Assembly (NCBI GenBank): GCA_018700535.1
Contig: JABITQ010000044.1
Coordinates: 1-23,321 of the forward strand
Direction: 5' to 3'
DNA: 23,321 nucleotides
DNA from: Candidatus Uhrbacteria bacterium
Lineage (GTDB): Bacteria > Patescibacteriota > Patescibacteriia > UBA9934 > GWF2-40-263
In this document: piece after piece, positions 1 through 9,115 of the stretch
Layout of the letters: every line of letters begins with the position of its first letter
Numbering within the stretch: the stretch's first letter is position 1
Program-made: the position numbers and the translations under genes
Notes under the pieces: model-generated
The model's database searches: none
The model's input: the letters and a program-made list of their open reading frames with translations, nothing else
Told to the model about the DNA's origin: nothing

Positions 1-3000
1 ATCATCAAGTGAGTCTGCGGTGCTAGCACTCGCGTCGTAAGAAAGAGTCAATGTTACGTTAGTGTCGTTTGCTACACCACCTGTAACTGTTAGACGCAAG
101 TCAGTTGTACTCTTTGCACATGCTGACACAGCAAAAGACCCAGCATCTGCTCCACCAAATGAGTAGTCACCACTGTCACACTCGTCGTAATCAATGTTTT
201 CTGTGAACGTGACATCAACGCGATCGATGGTTCCGTTCCCGTCGATGTCTTTGTAATTGTAAGAGGATTGCACCGGTGCAGCTCCATCTGTGAGCGCTTG
301 GCTGATGCTTGTAAGTGGATTTGTTCCGTCAGTAAGGTTTGTTGCATCTGAGAAAGCAAGGCTTGGCTCAGTGCCGTCATTGATTCCAGTAAGACCAGCT
401 GCAGCAGTAGCGGTAAGAACCAATGTCGTTGATCCACTTCCGCTTTCAAGTGCAGAAACATCAAAGCTTGTGAGGTCATTTGCAGTAGCTGTCCAATCTG
501 CATCGTCATATGTAAGTGTGACACTCTCTGTAAACACAAGTTGCACTTGATCAATTTGTCCATCACTATCTGAATCTAAGTATCGAGACTTGCTTCCATT
601 GTCCGTACGCAACATAGGTGCAGCTCCATCAGAAACAGATGCCGCTGACAATGAAGCTAAGACATTTCCAGACGCATCAACAAGAGAGTCTGCTGTCTCG
701 TTTGTTTTGTCGTAGGCAAAGGTAAGCGTAACGTTTGTGTCGTTTGAAGGCCCACCAGTTGCACCATAGCGAATATCATTTCCGCTTGAGGTACAAGAAC
801 CAACTGCAAAAGACCCGGCGTCAGCACCACCAAATGTGTAATCTGTTACCTCACAAGTAGAAACAGTCATCGGCTCAGAAAACGTAACATCCACTCGATC
901 AACTACTCCATCGACGCTTGTAACATCTTTGTAAGCTGAAGAAACGCGGATTGGAATCGCTAGATCAGCAAGAGAACTGTATGAGAGATCGCCGAGCACT
1001 GCTGAACCTTCATCTTTAAACGAGTCAGCAGTTCCTTGCGACGCGTCGTATGACAATGAAACAGAAAGCACAGTGGTGTTTGCTGGCGCACCACTCAACG
1101 TTAATGTCAAAACGTTTGTTGCGATACTACAACCTGTAGAATCAACAACTGCGATTGATCCAGCATCAGCACCTGAGAAAACAAAGTCTTCTGTCTCACA
1201 CTCGTCCAAACTCACCGCCTCTGTAAGTGTGAGTACCACGCGGTCAATCGTTCCGTTTCCACTATTGTCTGTGTATGTTTTTGCTGTAGCAATCGGATTC
1301 GCTCCATCAGTAAGAGAGGCTGCTGTCAAATCTCCTACAGCGTTTCCGGCGCTGTCATCAAGCGAGTCTGCAGTTCCATTAGAAGCGTCGTACGCAAGTG
1401 TAAGAACTGCGTATGTGTCGTTAGATGGACCACCTGTAACGGTAAGTCGCAAGTCAGCATTTGAAGTTGCACATGCAGACACAGCAAAAGATCCGACATC
1501 AGATCCAGCAATTGTGTAGTCAGCGGTGTCACATTCGTCGTAAGCAATATCTTCTGAGAATGTTAGGTCAAAGCGGTCAATATCTCCATCTGTATCCGAA
1601 TCTACATACTGCTGAGACACAAGCACCGGCGCAGCAAGGTCTGAAAGTGAAGCGGCGGCAAGGTCTGTTACAACAACTCCCGTTGAATCCTTCAGAGAAT
1701 CTGCTGTTCCCTCAGATGCATCGTATGCAAGTGTAATTGATAACGAAGTTGTATTTGCAGAAGTATTTGAAAGTGTTAGCTGAAGATCTGTTGTAGAAAC
1801 AGCACAAGAAGCAACGGCGATAGTCCCTGCATCGTCACCAGCAAACACATAATCCGCTGCATCACACTCGTCCAAGCTGATATTTTCACTAAAGACAAGA
1901 TCTGCTCGGTTCACTGTTCCATCACTATTTGTATCTTTGTACACCTGACTCACAAGGATCATGGCTGTATTGTCTGTTGCGCTAGTTGAAGAAATTGAAG
2001 AAATTGAATTTGATCCATCAGAGATTGACCCACCTGTAGGACTCCAACTAATTGTTGGCTCTGTCCCTCCACTCACTCCAGTCACATTCGATGAAGCAGA
2101 TGCGGGAACACTAACGTTTGCTGTCCCGTTATTTGTGACAGAGCCAGCATCAAGAGAAAAGCTTGTGAGACCATTTGCTGTAACTGTAAAATCGCTCACT
2201 GTATATGAAAGCGTTGATGCCTCACTAAAGATAAATGTTACAGCATCCACTGTTCCATCTGTATTATCGTCATCGTAAGTATAAGAAACAAGAATTGGTG
2301 CAGCTAAGTCTGTAAGGCTTGTCGCAGATAGATCCCCAACAGCGTTGCCAGGAGTTCCATCATCAAGCGAGCTTGCTGTTCCATTTGATGCTGTATAAGC
2401 AAGTGTTACGGCAATAGCAGTATCATTTGCCGCACCTCCGCTCATTGTTAATTGCAAATCTGCACTGCTAGTTGCGCAACTAGCAACAGCTAAAGATCCT
2501 GCGTCCCCTCCAGCCACAGTAAAGTCACCAGACTCACACTCGTCATAGGCAATTGCCTCCGAGAACGTCACATCGAACCTGTCGATCGTTCCGTCTGTAT
2601 TTACGTCTTTGTAACTATGAGAAACTCGCACAGGCGCCGCACCATCAACAAGAGTCTTTGCAGAAATAGATGAGATTGTAAGAGAGTTGCCGTCTGTAAT
2701 TGATCCTGATGACGCTGAAAACGCAAGTGTTGGCTCCGTACCACCAGATACACCAGTTAAGTTTGATGCAGCTGAAGCGGTCAACAAAATTGCTGTTGTG
2801 CCGTTTCCTGAAAGATACGCACCTGTATCAAAACTTGTTAGCCCGTTTGCTGTTGCGGTCCAGTCACCATCTGAATAGACGACTGTCACAGACTCACTAA
2901 ATGTAAGTTGAACCCGATCGATTGCGCCGTTACTGTCGTTATCTAAATATGTCGGAGCGTTAGAACCGTCTGTGCGCAATATAGGAGCAGTCGCGTCATC

Positions 3001-4640
3001 AAGATCCTCAGCTGCACCAAATGTAGCCACGTTATTACTCGCAGCATCTGTTAATCGGTTTGCATTGTTTGTATATAAAACTGTCGGAGTTACAGAAGAC
3101 CCTGTTGTTAAAGCATTTCCATCAACAACGATAAGGATATCCGAACCAGAAGCAGATGCGTTTGTATCGTCCAAATCCATGTCTCCGTTTTCAGGAAACG
3201 ACCAATCTGAAGTGTTATATGACGAAAGAGTCATCGCTTCTGAAAAAGTAACGTCTACGCGATCTACCTGACCATCAACTACTGTTACATCTTTAAACGA
3301 CGCAGAGACGAACACAGGAAGCGCCGAATCTGTAATTACCTCGTTGTCATCTGGATTGCTGGTTGCGTTAGTTCCATCGGTCCATTCACTACTAATACCA
3401 TTAATTCCCGTAGAACCCGCAGCTGTGTTTTTAGTCACCTGCCCAGCAACAACTGTAAGCGTTACTACATTAGATGAACCAGCCGGATCCGAAATAGTCG
3501 CACTCGAAACAGCTTGACCATCTGGAAGTGTGATCGTTCCAAAGTCCGCAATCACTGGCGCAACACTGTCGTTAGTATCGACGTTCTCACTCCAAGTGAC
3601 CGTAATCTTTTCAATAAGCCCGTTGGTGTCTACATCCTCGATTGTTACACCTGTAATTGCCGGCGCAGCAGCGTCTGCAAGTGTGAGTGCACTGATATCA
3701 ACTGCAGCATTTCCTGCGCTGTCATCTAACGAACTTGCTGTTCCATTTGCAGCAGTATATGCAACAGTGAAAGTAAGCAATGTATCGGCTGATGGAGTGT
3801 TCGAAATCGTTAATTGGAGATCTGCTGAGGAAGCAGCACAAGAAGCGACAGCGATAGTACCAGCATCTGCTCCACCGATTGTATAGTCCCCTGCCTCACA
3901 CTCATCAATAGCAATATCTTCTGAGAAAGTAATGTCTACTCGATCAACTTTTCCATCCAAATCAGTATCTTTATAACTCTGTGTTCCGGTAGACCTTGGT
4001 GCAGCCCCATCAGTCACTGCTGTGGCCGAAATATCTGCAACGGCACTTCCTGCACTGTCATCAAGTGAACTAGCGGTTCCATTCGATGCTGTGTAAGCAA
4101 GAGTAATCGTTACATTTGTTGTATCAGACGGACCACCTGTAACGGTAAGTTGTAAATCATCGCCAGAAGTCGCACACGATGAAACGGCAAAACTACCTGC
4201 GTCAGCACCTGCAAAAGTAAAGTCTCCCGCCTCACATTCGTCGTAGGCTATATTTTCAGAAAAAGTAATATCAATACGATCAATGTCTCCGTCGGCATCC
4301 GTATCTTTATAAACAAATGTTGATGCAACCGGTGACGCAGCATCTGTAGCGGTCACAGAATCGGACGTCAACTCTCCACCATCCGTACTCTCAACAGACG
4401 CCACAACTGATACTAGTGGTAAAGCATCTGTATCTACAGACCCAGACTCAGCAACGATAATTGTAACAACTCCAGCAGACGTCTCAGAAGCAGAAGAAAC
4501 CGTAAAGCCTGCAACTGTAAAATCAGAGCCCGCAATAGTCGAAGCGTTAAGGTCAATATCAAATGTTGCAATAATCTGATCAACCTGACCATTACCATCA
4601 TTATCATTCGTAACAGCAGACGTTAAATCGGGCGGTGTTG
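1..4640 (-). repeat. 14 tandem Ig-like domain repeats (about 335 bp period)
   Basis: The Asp-rich loop motif recurs with upper ends near 4620, 4320, 3980, 3655, 3303, 2955, 2621, 2289, 1950, 1612, 1280, 940, 585 and 262, a spacing of about 300-352 bp. The consensus is Y-K-D-x-(D/N)-x-D-G-x-(I/V)-D-R followed by a (T/I)FSE strand. Eight copies (numbers 2, 3, 7, 9, 10, 11, 12 and 14 from the N-terminus) continue with a Cys about 7 residues after FSE (mostly DEC(E/D)) and a second Cys about 20 residues later (mostly SC). The other six lack both cysteines. Copies 6 and 13 resemble each other (WTATAN, GGTEP- or DGTEP-type segments), and copy 8 shares part of this pattern, suggesting duplication of multi-domain blocks. 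Copy 14 is cut by the window edge. Confidence 0.9.
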
Positions 4641-6813
4641 AAGATGCGGCAGTATAAAGAGAACCTGTTGATCCATCTACAGCTGTACTTGGACCAGTTC
4701 CACCTACAGCAACCGTTGAGTCAGCAAGGCCAGATAGGAACGATGATGTATCACTTGAATACAGAACAGCAACACGCCCTCCACCCCCACCTCCACCATA
4801 TGTCGTAAAGGAAGTATTTTCTTCACCGTCAGCACCATCAGCTGAAAATGTTCCCGTAGAGCCCGTGAACGTAGCCGTCAAATTCAAATAAATGGAGCCT
4901 CCTGATCCACCTCCCGTTGCTCGCTCATCGACTGGAAGCCCTTCTGCTATCTCACCGATAGCACCATCAGCAATAATATCTCCATTGTGCGTAAAGGTTC
5001 CGGAGTCTTGCTGAATATACACAAGACCTCCTCCGTAACCACCCTCAGCAGTACTTCCCTGACCACCAGAGGAACCAAAACGCAAAGGTGCCGTATTAGA
5101 ACCATGCGTACCACCTCCTGCCGCATCTGTATTTCGTCCATCTCCAGCTCCACCCGCACCACCATAACCACCACCACCAGAACCGATACCACCTGATCCA
5201 GTACCGGCACCAATACCTGCACCCGTACCCGCCTTCACACAAGTAAAGGTCCCATCGTCAGCATACGCTTCACCATCCGTTGTTCCAGAGATGGAGCCTC
5301 CGTCAGTCGCAACATCAAAACACCCCTTACCAGATACATCAATTTCCGCAGATGAACCTATAGTAACGCCCGTTAAATTCTCCCAATATGGGTTTGCAGC
5401 CACAGAAGTTGTTCCAGCAAGCTCAATTGTGATCGCATCATCAATAAAAAACCGACCTGCCTCAGGACCAGTAATCGTGACATTCGTCCAAGTTTGATTA
5501 TCTGGAATGGTAAAATCTATATCAGCCTCTTTTTGAGCGACAGTAATTGATGTGCTTGTAGCAAGAGCAAAAGATGTGTCAGCGTAAAAATTAACATTAG
5601 TTATAGAAGTTTCGGTACAGGTAAATGTCCCACCAAATGTTAAATTTGCCACATTCCCTACCGACTGCTTACCTATATCCGGTGTAGCTGTACCAGAAAT
5701 ACACTCACCTGTAGACGTACTATCAAATGTCCACGTCTCTGCATTATCATATTCTCCGGAGTCGTCATCACTATGATAAAAATGATCAAAAACAGTGACT
5801 TGATCATCATCCACATCCTCAACAAGAGCTGTTCCGTCGCCACCACCCAGAGCTGAACCCGCCGCAGCACCACCTGACGCATCAATTACCGATCCGCTGA
5901 ATGTAAAAGTGCTGGTGTCATAACCAACGTAAATGCGCCCTCCACCTCCACCTCCACTAGCTTTCGCTGAAGGGCTTTGCCCAGCAGCACCAGCAGCACC
6001 AAAAACACCTGTTGATCCGGCAATTGTGCCCGTCACAATATGGATAGTTCCTCCAGCTCCCCCACCTCCATTACGATCCCCACCATCCGATGCGCCCAAC
6101 GCCCCATCAGCGGTAACCACTCCGTTATGTGTAAATGTACCGCTCATCTCAAGACGAATGACTCCTCCACCTTTACCACCAAGCTGCCCATCACCTTCAC
6201 CACCAGTCGACCCATATAACGGTGCAGTAAAATAAGCAGAGCCATAACGCGTTCCTCCTAGGAGATCGGGATTGGCGTTATTCTCACTACGTCCTCCACT
6301 TCCTCCATTTGCACCACCACCACCACCCACGGACGCACCACCCTGTGTACCAGCTCCACCACCCTGCGTTGTAGTATCAGTTGTATCGGTACATACATTC
6401 GTTGAGGTATTAGGGTGCATAGACCCATAACCAGTTCCATTTGTTGTGCAACCTTTTGCATCTCCAGAAATACTTGACCCAGAATCAACTGTAAGATCGA
6501 TGACTTGTAAATACGGGTATGCTCCTGACGTAGTACTTCCCACAAGGGTAAGGGTAGAGTTATTTGTAACTACAATATCAAGAAGGCTACAGTCCCAGAC
6601 ATCACCAACAGCTCCACTTGGCATTGTCCAAGTGGCATTCGCATTAATTGTAATTTCCCCATCACCTGAAGCACCACTGTCATAACCCGTACCATCATCA
6701 GTAGCAGGACATGTTATATCTGCCGCTTGAACTGGTGAGATATAAAAAACCATCGAAAATAATCCGATGCAAAAAACAAAAAATATTGTCCGTTTAAACA
6801 AACCAATTGACAT
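1..6813 (-). CDS. Giant secreted repeat protein, 3' end outside window
   Basis: The frame read from the ATG at 6813 stays open for 2271 codons to the left edge, so the C-terminus and any anchor are not visible. Residues 1-30 form a signal peptide (KR, a hydrophobic stretch, then PVQA before ADITC), so the protein is exported. Residues about 60-320 and 430-700 are two Gly-rich blocks with GGGGGGRIYV- and GGGGGGGRVAV-type strands. From about residue 730 onward there are 14 tandem domains of roughly 110 residues. Each opens with an Asp-rich loop (for example KDTDADGDIDR) and a TFSE strand, and resembles the bacterial Ig-like domains of S-layer proteins and adhesins. A surface adhesin, stalk or S-layer-like role is inferred from this architecture; no catalytic domain was seen. 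The gene is preceded by a promoter but has only a weak AAGGG ribosome-binding site about 15 nt from the ATG. Composition is rich in Thr, Ser, Asp, Ala and Gly, with almost no Lys or Arg. Confidence 0.93.
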   Translation of the reverse strand, partial: MSIGLFKRTIFFVFCIGLFSMVFYISPVQAADITCPATDDGTGYDSGASGDGEITINANATWTMPSGAVGDVWDCSLLDIVVTNNSTLTLVGSTTSGAYPYLQVIDLTVDSGSSISGDAKGCTTNGTGYGSMHPNTSTNVCTDTTDTTTQGGGAGTQGGASVGGGGGANGGSGGRSENNANPDLLGGTRYGSAYFTAPLYGSTGGEGDGQLGGKGGGVIRLEMSGTFTHNGVVTADGALGASDGGDRNGGGGAGGTIHIVTGTIAGSTGVFGAAGAAGQSPSAKASGGGGGGRIYVGYDTSTFTFSGSVIDASGGAAAGSALGGGDGTALVEDVDDDQVTVFDHFYHSDDDSGEYDNAETWTFDSTSTGECISGTATPDIGKQSVGNVANLTFGGTFTCTETSITNVNFYADTSFALATSTSITVAQKEADIDFTIPDNQTWTNVTITGPEAGRFFIDDAITIELAGTTSVAANPYWENLTGVTIGSSAEIDVSGKGCFDVATDGGSISGTTDGEAYADDGTFTCVKAGTGAGIGAGTGSGGIGSGGGGYGGAGGAGDGRNTDAAGGGTHGSNTAPLRFGSSGGQGSTAEGGYGGGLVYIQQDSGTFTHNGDIIADGAIGEIAEGLPVDERATGGGSGGSIYLNLTATFTGSTGTFSADGADGEENTSFTTYGGGGGGGRVAVLYSSDTSSFLSGLADSTVAVGGTGPSTAVDGSTGSLYTAASSTPPDLTSAVTNDNDGNGQVDQIIATFDIDLNASTIAGSDFTVAGFTVSSASETSAGVVTIIVAESGSVDTDALPLVSVVASVESTDGGELTSDSVTATDAASPVASTFVYKDTDADGDIDRIDITFSENIAYDECEAGDFTFAGADAGSFAVSSCATSGDDLQLTVTGGPSDTTNVTITLAYTASNGTASSLDDSAGSAVADISATAVTDGAAPRSTGTQSYKDTDLDGKVDRVDITFSEDIAIDECEAGDYTIGGADAGTIAVASCAASSADLQLTISNTPSADTLLTFTVAYTAANGTASSLDDSAGNAAVDISALTLADAAAPAITGVTIEDVDTNGLIEKITVTWSENVDTNDSVAPVIADFGTITLPDGQAVSSATISDPAGSSNVVTLTVVAGQVTKNTAAGSTGINGISSEWTDGTNATSNPDDNEVITDSALPVFVSASFKDVTVVDGQVDRVDVTFSEAMTLSSYNTSDWSFPENGDMDLDDTNASASGSDILIVVDGNALTTGSSVTPTVLYTNNANRLTDAASNNVATFGAAEDLDDATAPILRTDGSNAPTYLDNDSNGAIDRVQLTFSESVTVVYSDGDWTATANGLTSFDTGAYLSGNGTTAILLTASAASNLTGVSGGTEPTLAFSASSGSITDGNSLTISSISAKTLVDGAAPVRVSHSYKDVNTDGTIDRFDVTFSEAIAYDECESGDFTVAGGDAGSLAVASCATSSADLQLTMSGGAANDTAIAVTLAYTASNGTASSLDDGTPGNAVGDLSATSLTDLAAPILVSYTYDDDNTDGTVDAVTFIFSEASTLSYTVSDFTVTANGLTSFSLDAGSVTNNGTANVSVPASASSNVTGVSGGTEPTISWSPTGGSISDGSNSISSISSTSATDNTAMILVSQVYKDTNSDGTVNRADLVFSENISLDECDAADYVFAGDDAGTIAVASCAVSTTDLQLTLSNTSANTTSLSITLAYDASEGTADSLKDSTGVVVTDLAAASLSDLAAPVLVSQQYVDSDTDGDIDRFDLTFSEDIAYDECDTADYTIAGSDVGSFAVSACATSNADLRLTVTGGPSNDTYAVLTLAYDASNGTADSLDDSAGNAVGDLTAASLTDGANPIATAKTYTDNSGNGTIDRVVLTLTEAVSLDECETEDFVFSGADAGSIAVVDSTGCSIATNVLTLTLSGAPANTTVLSVSLSYDASQGTADSFKDEGSAVLGDLSYSSLADLAIPIRVSSAYKDVTSVDGVVDRVDVTFSEPMTVSTCEVTDYTFGGADAGSFAVGSCTSSGNDIRYGATGGPSNDTNVTLTFAYDKTNETADSLVDASGNVLASLSAASVSDGAAPMLRTDNGSKSRYLDSDSDGQIDQVQLVFTESVTLTYDDADWTATANDLTSFDVSALESGSGSTTLVLTATAAAGLTGINDGTEPSLAFSDATNLTDGTNPLTSISQALTDGAAPVQSSYNYKDIDGNGTIDRVDVTFTENIDYDECDSGDYSFGGADAGSFAVSACAKSTTDLRLTVTGGVANDTNVTLTLSYDASASTADSLDD
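4715..6350 (-). repeat. Duplicated Gly-rich block in giant protein
   Basis: Two segments of the giant protein, about residues 155-320 and 545-700, share the same order of elements. First comes a Gly-rich turn region, then a hydrophobic strand ending in SGTFTHNG, then ADGALG in one copy and ADGAIG in the other. A GGTIHI or GGSIYL strand, a TGT/STG segment and a terminal GGGGGGR(I/V)xV strand follow. Regular GG turns between short hydrophobic strands suggest a beta-solenoid or beta-roll, but this is a structural inference. The segment between the blocks (about 320-545) is less Gly-rich and contains several cysteines. Confidence 0.7.
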
Positions 6814-6848
6814 AATTATGGTATTGAACCCTTTTTTCAGATACGTCT

Positions 6849-6877
6849 ATTTTAGCAAAAAAAACACTTATTTTAAA
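6849..6877 (-). promoter_or_regulatory. Candidate promoter of giant repeat gene
   Basis: On the minus strand, TTTAAA (6877-6872) and TAAAAT (6854-6849) are separated by 17 nt. The -35 box matches 4 of 6 consensus bases and the -10 box 5 of 6. The implied leader is about 30 nt. The surroundings are very A/T-rich, so chance matches are possible. Confidence 0.5.
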
Positions 6878-6924
6878 TGATTTTTTATCCACAAAAAGTT
6901 AATCGTTTTACACAATAATTCAAA

Positions 6925-6972
6925 CAAAAAAACACCCGACAGATAACCACCAACTGGTTGTTATCTATTCGG
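6925..6972 (-). terminator. Intrinsic terminator after small secreted-protein gene
   Basis: The arms AGATAACCACC and GGTTGTTATCT pair over 11 bp with one mismatch around the loop AACT. They are extended by an outer CCGA/TCGG pairing. On the minus strand the stem is followed by a run of T (A-run at 6926-6932). It lies just downstream of the stop codon at 6990 and insulates the giant gene from read-through. Confidence 0.8.
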
Positions 6973-6989
6973 ATGCACGTAGCCGTTGA

Positions 6990-7442
6990 TCACCAAGCCG
7001 GATGAGTCAAATATGGGAAGCAGACACGGAAATCAAACGGGAGATCCTTTGTTCGATCTCGACGATCATAAATGATCATCTCATCCACTGAAAGCACCTC
7101 TTGCTTCATCCCCACACCCTTCACCCCATCTTCTGGAGCAATCCACTCAATCTCGCCGTTGATGGCATCAATCTCGCTGTTAAGCAGAGACAGCTCAACC
7201 CCAGCCTCTCTTGCTTCAACGATCGCCTTGCCCCGCTCAAGCGGAGTACTCGCAGAAACAAAGGACGCTTTTGCCTCCTCACATCGCATATACTGATCAA
7301 CAGTAGCGGTCTGCAAGTCTTGAGCCAACTCCTCCAACACAACTCTGTAACTTTCAGCTGCACCCTCCGCAGTCGCGCGAATGTCCGTATCTTGCGCCAT
7401 TCCCACACATGTCAGACAAAGAAGAAGTAGGTATTTCAGCAT
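6990..7442 (-). CDS. Small secreted helical protein, function unknown
   Basis: The gene encodes 150 residues. The ATG at 7442 was chosen over the upstream start at 7493 because AAGGAGG lies 5 nt before it and because a signal peptide (MLKYLLLLCLTCVGMAQ) then begins the protein. The upstream start would also lie inside the promoter. The mature part is acidic and mostly helical (about residues 25-105, rich in Glu, Ala and Leu), with single Cys residues in RCEE and RVCF. The C-terminus ends in an aromatic tail, FPYLTHPAW. The Cys at position 12 is not a clear lipobox. No family was recognised. The gene has its own promoter and terminator, in the same style as the small genes at 13688-14808, and is not part of the ftsEX operon. 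Confidence 0.8.
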   Translation of the reverse strand: MLKYLLLLCLTCVGMAQDTDIRATAEGAAESYRVVLEELAQDLQTATVDQYMRCEEAKASFVSASTPLERGKAIVEAREAGVELSLLNSEIDAINGEIEWIAPEDGVKGVGMKQEVLSVDEMIIYDRRDRTKDLPFDFRVCFPYLTHPAW

Positions 7443-7465
7443 AATGGCCTCCTTGACCGGTTTGG

Positions 7466-7493
7466 AACATATACAAAAAAACCCACTTGTCAA
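7466..7493 (-). promoter_or_regulatory. TTGACA promoter of small secreted-protein gene
   Basis: TTGACA (7493-7488) is followed after 16 nt by TATGTT (7471-7466). It lies between the ftsX stop and the ATG at 7442 and gives a leader of about 17 nt containing AAGGAGG. The stretch after the -35 box (AGTGGGTTTTTTTG) closely resembles that of the promoter at 14377-14405 (AAAGGGTGTTTTTG). Confidence 0.7.
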
Positions 7494-7516
7494 TGGTTGG
7501 CACGCACCAGCAGGCT

Positions 7517-8431
7517 TTAAACCTTGAGATATTTACGCATGGCCAACGATGTTGAAATCATTGTGATCACAACAAGTGCCAAAAATTCGAGCCCAAAGAT
7601 TGTTAAACCATTCTGAGCAAAGTACTGAACGAGTCCAACAGACTCGGATCCAAAGTAGATATTAAACTGAGGCTCAATCAACGCAACAACCGGATACATC
7701 ACCCCCACAGTCACACCCATCGCCACAAAACTCAGCATCATCATCTCAAGCAAGAACGGCGCCTTGATAAACCAATTTGACGCACCCACCAAACGCATAA
7801 TCCCAATCTCCTCGCGGTGAATAAAGATACTAATGCGCACAGTGTTAAATACAATAAGCAGTGCGATCAGCAAGAAGATTGCGGAAAGTACAACGCCGAA
7901 TGCGCGAATACGATCTGTGGCATCGTTAATGCGTTCAATCAACGTTTCGTAATTTGAAAAATCTTTTTCGCGAATCTGATCGCTGAATTGTGGATTATCG
8001 AGCGCATCAATAATCAATTCAAAGTCTTCAGCAGCATAAGCCTTCACAACAAGCGTCGGGCCAAACGGATTCGAATCCAACTCCTCGATAGAAGAAAGAA
8101 TCTGCTCGTCACCTGCGTGACGTGTAACAAACTGATCGTAAGCCTCATCTGCAGTAATCGTCTCAACGTCACGCACCTGAGAGAGCGAACGCAAATACTC
8201 TACAGCACTTGTAACAGATGTGTCCGTAGCGTAGTCATGAAAATAAACAGACACTTCGATACGATCTTCCACAAACCCAATTGCTCTATCTGTAATGACG
8301 TTTGTAAACACCAAAATGTTTACGGTAAGCAATGTAAGCACCAGCATGCTGATCGTAATCAAAGAAAGCCAGAAATTTCTCCAGAAATTCTGTGCGGCAA
8401 ACTTTGTCACTCGATAACTTGAAATAAACAT
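7517..8431 (-). CDS. ftsX: Cell division protein FtsX
   Basis: A 304-residue membrane partner of the ATPase FtsE. The complex acts at the septum, where it relays ATP hydrolysis to peptidoglycan hydrolases outside the membrane. Topology is the family standard: TM1 at about residues 21-43, a large extracytoplasmic domain at about 45-175, then TM2 (178-200), TM3 (226-250) and TM4 (276-297). The cytosolic REEIGIMRLVGASNWFI segment between TM2 and TM3 is the conserved FtsE-contacting loop of this permease family. The length is normal. It begins 3 nt after the ftsE stop, so the two genes are surely cotranscribed. It has no good ribosome-binding site of its own, which suggests translational coupling. 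No terminator is evident after it. Confidence 0.96.
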   Translation of the reverse strand: MFISSYRVTKFAAQNFWRNFWLSLITISMLVLTLLTVNILVFTNVITDRAIGFVEDRIEVSVYFHDYATDTSVTSAVEYLRSLSQVRDVETITADEAYDQFVTRHAGDEQILSSIEELDSNPFGPTLVVKAYAAEDFELIIDALDNPQFSDQIREKDFSNYETLIERINDATDRIRAFGVVLSAIFLLIALLIVFNTVRISIFIHREEIGIMRLVGASNWFIKAPFLLEMMMLSFVAMGVTVGVMYPVVALIEPQFNIYFGSESVGLVQYFAQNGLTIFGLEFLALVVITMISTSLAMRKYLKV

Positions 8432-8434
8432 GCG

Positions 8435-9115
8435 CTACAGCTTATATCTTCCCTCCTCAACATCTGAGGAGATCTTGCCATCCTCAAGGACGACAACACG
8501 TTTTTTAAGACGGTTCACCACCTCACGATTGTGCGTAACAAGCACAACGGTCGTACCAAACTCATTAATCTTTTTTAGAAGATTAATGATCTCACGCGCA
8601 TTAAGCGTATCCAAATTCCCCGTTGGCTCATCGGCAATCAACACCTTTGGTGAGTGCACAAGCGCACGACCAATTGCAACTCTCTGCTGCTCACCTCCTG
8701 AAAGTTGTTTTGGATACCTATGCGCTTTTTCATCGAGGTTCACAATCTGAAGCACAGTAGGCACGACATCGCGAATTCTCCCAGGTGCCACCCCAGCAAC
8801 CTCAAGTGCAAAGGCAATGTTTTCGTAAACAGTCTTTTTTGGAAGCAACTTGAAGTCTTGGAAAACAACACCAATTTGCCTACGCAACTCCGGAACATCT
8901 TTGTTCGCAATATTTGTAATATCCCATCCGCCAATCTCAATCTTTCCTCTACTTGGACGCTCCTCTGCAAACATCAGCTTTGCGAGCGTGCTTTTACCTG
9001 TCCCACTCTGTCCGACAATCGAAACAAACTCTCCAGCAGGAATATGGAGGCTCACACCATTTACACCCACCACATTTGGCGGATACATTTTTGAGACATT
9101 TTTTAAACGGATCAT
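8435..9115 (-). CDS. ftsE: Cell division ATP-binding protein FtsE
   Basis: A 226-residue ABC-type ATPase that pairs with FtsX. All motifs are intact: Walker A GQSGTGKST (residues 35-43), the Q-loop in VVFQDFKLLP (84-93), signature LSGGEQQRV (138-146), Walker B VLIADEP (158-164) with the D-loop GNLD after it, and the H-loop in LVTHNREV near residue 196. The length matches the family. Its ATG overlaps the stop of the RlpA-like gene by 4 nt (ATGA), placing all three genes in one operon. The short C-terminal tail after the H-loop is typical of FtsE rather than of the larger LolD or MacB-type ATPases. Confidence 0.97.
   Translation of the reverse strand: MIRLKNVSKMYPPNVVGVNGVSLHIPAGEFVSIVGQSGTGKSTLAKLMFAEERPSRGKIEIGGWDITNIANKDVPELRRQIGVVFQDFKLLPKKTVYENIAFALEVAGVAPGRIRDVVPTVLQIVNLDEKAHRYPKQLSGGEQQRVAIGRALVHSPKVLIADEPTGNLDTLNAREIINLLKKINEFGTTVVLVTHNREVVNRLKKRVVVLEDGKISSDVEEGRYKL

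Noticed and set aside
1..4640. Regular spacing suggestive of a CRISPR array or noncoding tandem repeat
   Set aside because: The period of about 335 bp is conserved at protein level with frame kept throughout, so it is a domain array.
90..6685. Many short frames on both strands inside the left third
   Set aside because: All lie within the single uninterrupted 2271-codon minus-strand frame; their low-complexity sequences mirror its repeats.
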